Shown: piece after piece, positions 32,191 to 34,870 of the stretch
Layout: every line of letters begins with the position of its first letter
How positions within the stretch are numbered: position 1 is the first letter of the stretch
Assembly: GCA_900550455.1 (NCBI GenBank)
Contig: URSE01000004.1
Location: 1-34,870, forward strand
Direction: 5' to 3'
DNA from: an uncultured Veillonella sp.
GTDB taxonomy: Bacteria > Bacillota > Negativicutes > Veillonellales > Veillonellaceae
DNA length: 34,870 bases
Notes under the pieces: generated by a model
The model's input: the letters and a program-made list of their open reading frames with translations, nothing else
Database searches by the model: none
What the model was told of the DNA's origin: nothing
Program-made: the position numbers and the translations under genes

Positions 32191-33909
32191 ATGAATCTCG
32201 ATGGTCTTGCTATGTCCGTCCTCAAAGGTCAACTTCAAGATAAGCTCCAAGGCGGACAAGTGCAAAAACTTTATCAAATAGATAAAACTAGCTTAGTCTT
32301 TAAGACCCATACCAACCAAGGTAACCAAGACTTGGTTATCACTGTGGGCAATGCACCAGCCCTCTACCTCTCTGACCCTCTCTCGGACCTACCTAAGGAA
32401 CCGACAGGCCTCATCATGTTCCTCCGTAAACACTTGGAAGGGGCACGAATTACCCAGGTGGAACAAATTAATGGAGATCGTATTTTCTCTATTTCCTTAG
32501 ATAAATTAGCCCTGAACGGGGATATCATTACCACCCAGGTTTACATAGAACTTATGGGCAAGTATTCCAATGCTATTTTCGTACAAGATGGAATCATCCT
32601 TGAATCTCTTGTTCACGTTAATCCTCTCATGAATCGGGAACGGACCATTGGTCCTAAGTTAACCTACGAACTGCCTCCGAATGCCAACCGGGGATCTATT
32701 CTAGAATTCAGTCAAGAGGAGATTAAAGACCTTCTTATTTCCTTCCATCAGGACACTCTAGGCGATAGCATTCGGGCTATCTTCAATGGATTTGGTAAAG
32801 TGCACTTTAATGAGCTCCTACACCGCTTAGGAAAAAGCAGTCAAGAGGATGTTTCTACCTATAGCCACGATGACTGGAATCGCATCGCTCACATTCTATT
32901 TGCCTTCCGCCAAGAAGTAGAAAGCAGTCAAAGCCTTTACGTCTATCATGATACCAAGGGTAAAGAACTCCTATCAGTTCTTCCCCTTAGCCAAGGGGAA
33001 ACCTTGCTTAAGACCTATGATGATATATCCCAAGCTATCAGCCAAGATATAGTCCATAAGGGATCTATCCACACCTCTGACAAGGAGTTGGAAAAATTGC
33101 TCAAAGCAGCCATCAAGAAGGAAGGTCTACGGCACGAAAAAATCCAAAAAGAACTAGCTGATACTGACAAGAAGGATACCTACAAACTGTATGGAGATCT
33201 TCTCATGATTAATGCCTATCAAACGATTCGCTACCAAGAATCCATCGAATTAGATAATGTTCTAGTAGAACCAATTGAACCTATCACCATTAAGCTCAAC
33301 CCCAATTTAACACTCACTGAGAATGGTCAACACTATTACAAGCTCTATAACAAGCTTAAGAATCGGATCATCTCTGGTCAATACCAGCTAAAAATATCCC
33401 AAGAGAAACTCGACTACCTTAACTCCATCTTGTATTCTCTCTCCCTTTCAACCGACCGAGAATCCCTACAAGAAATCAAGAATGAATGCATCGAATCAGG
33501 ACTCATAAAAAAATCCAAAAAGCCCCTATCCTATAAGATTTCCAAGGAAAACTTTATCACCATTCAAATTCCGGAGGGAACCGTCTACATTGGCCGTAAC
33601 AACCGACAAAATGACTACTTGACCCACCGTTTTGCTAAACCTAACGATATGTGGTTTCACACCAAGGGCATCCAAGGATCCCACGTCATCCTAAGAACCG
33701 AGCAGGAAATGGATGATGATCTTATTTCCAAGGTAGCCCAATACGCGGCTTACTACTCTAAGGGACAAACATCCCCTCGGGTAGAGGTAGATTATACGCT
33801 AGTACGCAACATTAAAAAGCCACCTGGGTCCAACCCAGGCTATGTTACCTTTTCCACCAATCAAACCATGTATGTCCAGCCGGTAAAACCTGAAAGCATA
33901 GATGCATAA
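32191..33909 (+). CDS. rqcH: NFACT family ribosome quality control protein (RqcH / Rqc2 homologue)
   Basis: RqcH binds stalled 50S-nascent chain complexes and recruits tRNA-Ala to add degradation tails; older names include FbpA, a fibronectin-binding protein. I start it at the ATG at 32191 (572 residues, MNLDGLAMSVL), with AAGGAGG 5 bases ahead. The 23-residue upstream extension has no ribosome binding site. The NFACT-N domain includes the Asp96-Arg97 pair (NGDRIFS) that matches the DR pair needed for tRNA recruitment in B. subtilis. A helix-hairpin and coiled-coil section covers about 200-440, and the C-terminal NFACT-R domain has VYIGRNNRQNDYL and PNDMWFHTKGIQGSHVILR. It is followed by a strong terminator, so it is probably monocistronic. 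Confidence 0.93.
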   Translation: MNLDGLAMSVLKGQLQDKLQGGQVQKLYQIDKTSLVFKTHTNQGNQDLVITVGNAPALYLSDPLSDLPKEPTGLIMFLRKHLEGARITQVEQINGDRIFSISLDKLALNGDIITTQVYIELMGKYSNAIFVQDGIILESLVHVNPLMNRERTIGPKLTYELPPNANRGSILEFSQEEIKDLLISFHQDTLGDSIRAIFNGFGKVHFNELLHRLGKSSQEDVSTYSHDDWNRIAHILFAFRQEVESSQSLYVYHDTKGKELLSVLPLSQGETLLKTYDDISQAISQDIVHKGSIHTSDKELEKLLKAAIKKEGLRHEKIQKELADTDKKDTYKLYGDLLMINAYQTIRYQESIELDNVLVEPIEPITIKLNPNLTLTENGQHYYKLYNKLKNRIISGQYQLKISQEKLDYLNSILYSLSLSTDRESLQEIKNECIESGLIKKSKKPLSYKISKENFITIQIPEGTVYIGRNNRQNDYLTHRFAKPNDMWFHTKGIQGSHVILRTEQEMDDDLISKVAQYAAYYSKGQTSPRVEVDYTLVRNIKKPPGSNPGYVTFSTNQTMYVQPVKPESIDA

Positions 33910-33949
33910 TCTCATCAAAAACAGGTAATAAGAAAGGGGCTATAACAGA

Positions 33950-34012
33950 ATGCAGTTTTACCGCATTCTAGTTGCAGCTTCTTTAAAACATAATAAACAC
34001 CAAGAAAATTAG
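33950..34012 (+). CDS. Candidate 20-residue ORF before the rqcH terminator
   Basis: ATG at 33950 follows AGAAAGGGG at about a 10-base spacing and opens a 20-codon frame (MQFYRILVAASLK and a basic tail) that stops inside the terminator stem. Its first bases form one arm of an inverted repeat (33947-33953 AGAATGC with 33963-33969 GCATTCT). This hairpin would hide the start codon. It may be a small translated peptide or a chance frame. Confidence 0.15.
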   Translation: MQFYRILVAASLKHNKHQEN

Positions 34013-34052
34013 GTTTGTAAAATCCTATGTTTTCTTGGTGTTTTTTGTTTTT
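33995..34052 (+). terminator. Rho-independent terminator downstream of rqcH
   Basis: A perfect 14-bp stem (33995-34008 with 34030-34043, AAACACCAAGAAAA) continues past a small bulge into TAGG/CCTA. It is followed by TTTTTTGTTTTT. It lies about 85 bases after the rqcH stop. Confidence 0.88.
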
Positions 34053-34166
34053 AGGCGAGCCTAAACAGACCTTTAAGCCTATTAAAAATTTTCTGAGTTT
34101 AAGCAGTTTCTTTTGCAGTAAATAATCAAAATCTTATTAACTTAATCTATTACGCCGTTCATAACT

Positions 34167-34199
34167 CTATTATACTAATAATAAGTTATAGTATAATAG
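34167..34199. repeat. 11-bp perfect inverted repeat over the end of the hydrolase gene
   Basis: CTATTATACTA (34167-34177) is repeated in inverse as TAGTATAATAG (34189-34199), with an 11-base spacer that contains the stop codon at 34186-34188. No U run follows on the minus strand, so it is a poor terminator. Between the rqcH terminator and this repeat (34053-34166) I see only AT-rich sequence with a short AGGCGAGCCT palindrome. Confidence 0.5.
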
Positions 34200-34870
34200 T
34201 TTCTCCATCCGCAGGGACTGCTACATGACTTTCAATATGAGTACCTTTAATAAATTTGTGCACATCATTCCTGTTTGTTGCCGTATGATTAACTGTATCC
34301 ATGTGAACTGCAATGATTTTAGCTTCTGGTTTGCGTACTACCATGCGACCAATATCTTTTGTACCCATAATAATACTATCTTCAAAGCCTAAAATTTGAG
34401 CATATCCAGTGTTCATAATAATAACGTTAGGGTCGAAGCGAAGAAGAGCCTTCTCAACATCACTTGTCCAAACTGTATCGCCTACAAGGTACACAGTTGG
34501 TTCGTCTGCTGCTTCAAAAATAACGCCCATCGCATCGCCTGCTAATTGTGCGAGAACTGGATTTGCATACATTTCTAGAGTGCCGTGGGAGCCACCTGTT
34601 TTTCTTAATGTGATACTATTAAACTCTAGACTTTCAAAAATGATGCGTACATCATTAAAGCCTTGTGAAGTAATAAGTTCTTTGTCCGCTGTATTTTGTA
34701 CAAAAATAGGAAGTGATTTTGGAATAGCATTAATTGCCGTATCATCCCAATGGTCAAGATGTGTGTGTGTGACTACCACTGCAGTTACATTGCTTAATAG
34801 ATTGTCCATTGATAGAGGTAAATCAACCATAGGCATTCTTTGTTGATAGTTAAATGTTCCTTCAAAGCCA
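34186..34870 (-). CDS. Metallo-beta-lactamase-fold hydrolase (UlaG-like), 5' end outside the window
   Basis: The reading frame stays open to the window edge (upstream residues read GFEGTFNYQQR before the first ATG at 34836), so the N-terminus is missing. The zinc motif THTHLDHWD near the start of the visible part is the H-x-H-x-D-H signature. VYLVGDTVWTS carries the later Asp ligand, and IIAVHMDTVNHT the last His. The surrounding pattern (PMVDLPL, the GSHGT block) fits the UlaG-like or UPF0173 group of MBL hydrolases, but substrate cannot be told. The gene is on the opposite strand to rqcH and converges with it. The end is covered by an inverted repeat. Confidence 0.85.
   Translation of the reverse strand, partial: GFEGTFNYQQRMPMVDLPLSMDNLLSNVTAVVVTHTHLDHWDDTAINAIPKSLPIFVQNTADKELITSQGFNDVRIIFESLEFNSITLRKTGGSHGTLEMYANPVLAQLAGDAMGVIFEAADEPTVYLVGDTVWTSDVEKALLRFDPNVIIMNTGYAQILGFEDSIIMGTKDIGRMVVRKPEAKIIAVHMDTVNHTATNRNDVHKFIKGTHIESHVAVPADGETIIL

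Noticed and set aside
1..34870. CRISPR array, phage defence cluster or mobile element
   Set aside because: No spaced direct repeats, transposase, integrase or toxin-antitoxin pair is visible; nearly all of the window is assigned to core genes.

Overview
The window looks like a chromosomal core region of a Firmicute, most likely class Negativicutes (Veillonellaceae-like). I infer this from gene content and protein character, so the genus is not certain. Supporting points are the order rpsB-tsf-pyrH-frr-uppS-cdsA-dxr-rseP-ispG-proS, a split cobalamin methionine synthase, a PASTA kinase, an RqcH-type NFACT protein, strong AGGAGG ribosome binding sites and a SAM-I riboswitch. I see no tRNA, rRNA, CRISPR array, insertion sequence or prophage gene.

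Layout. (1) 60-4093, plus strand: a methionine/one-carbon cluster with a stand-alone methionine synthase reactivation protein, metH (which lacks its own reactivation domain) and metF. It ends in a bidirectional terminator. (2) 4153-7187, minus strand: a PHP phosphoesterase, a P-loop NTPase fused to an Asp23-like domain, and miaB. (3) 7278-16963, minus strand: the rpsB-tsf block, then after an internal terminator pyrH-frr-small ORF-uppS-cdsA-dxr-rseP-ispG-proS (translation, UMP synthesis, undecaprenyl and phospholipid precursors, MEP isoprenoid pathway). (4) 17151-27418, minus strand: priA-def-fmt-rsmB-rlmN-stp-prkC-rsgA-rpe, behind a good promoter. The order is conserved in Firmicutes, but priA carries a frameshift here. 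(5) 27522-28903, minus strand: metK under a SAM-I riboswitch with its own promoter, expression platform and terminator. (6) 29033-32077, minus strand: yicC-gmk-rpoZ-coaBC. (7) 32191-33909, plus strand: rqcH, divergent from yicC, with a strong terminator. (8) The right edge holds a metallo-beta-lactamase-fold hydrolase on the minus strand, cut by the window end.

Together the genes make and recycle methionine and SAM, start translation and process its products (fmt, def, rpsB, tsf, frr, proS, miaB, rlmN, rsmB, rsgA, rqcH), and make envelope lipid carriers (ispG, dxr, uppS, cdsA). A membrane Ser/Thr kinase and phosphatase pair sits among them. Several listed starts are moved inward from the longest ORF because a ribosome binding site fits an internal ATG. 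Adjacent genes often overlap as TAATG or ATGA, which suggests tight translational coupling.

No clearly new multi-gene system is visible. The items most worth a second look are the P-loop/Asp23 fusion, the 89-residue ORF between frr and uppS, the priA frameshift, the HCD (not HRD) catalytic loop of the PASTA kinase, and two candidate tiny ORFs in intergenic regions.
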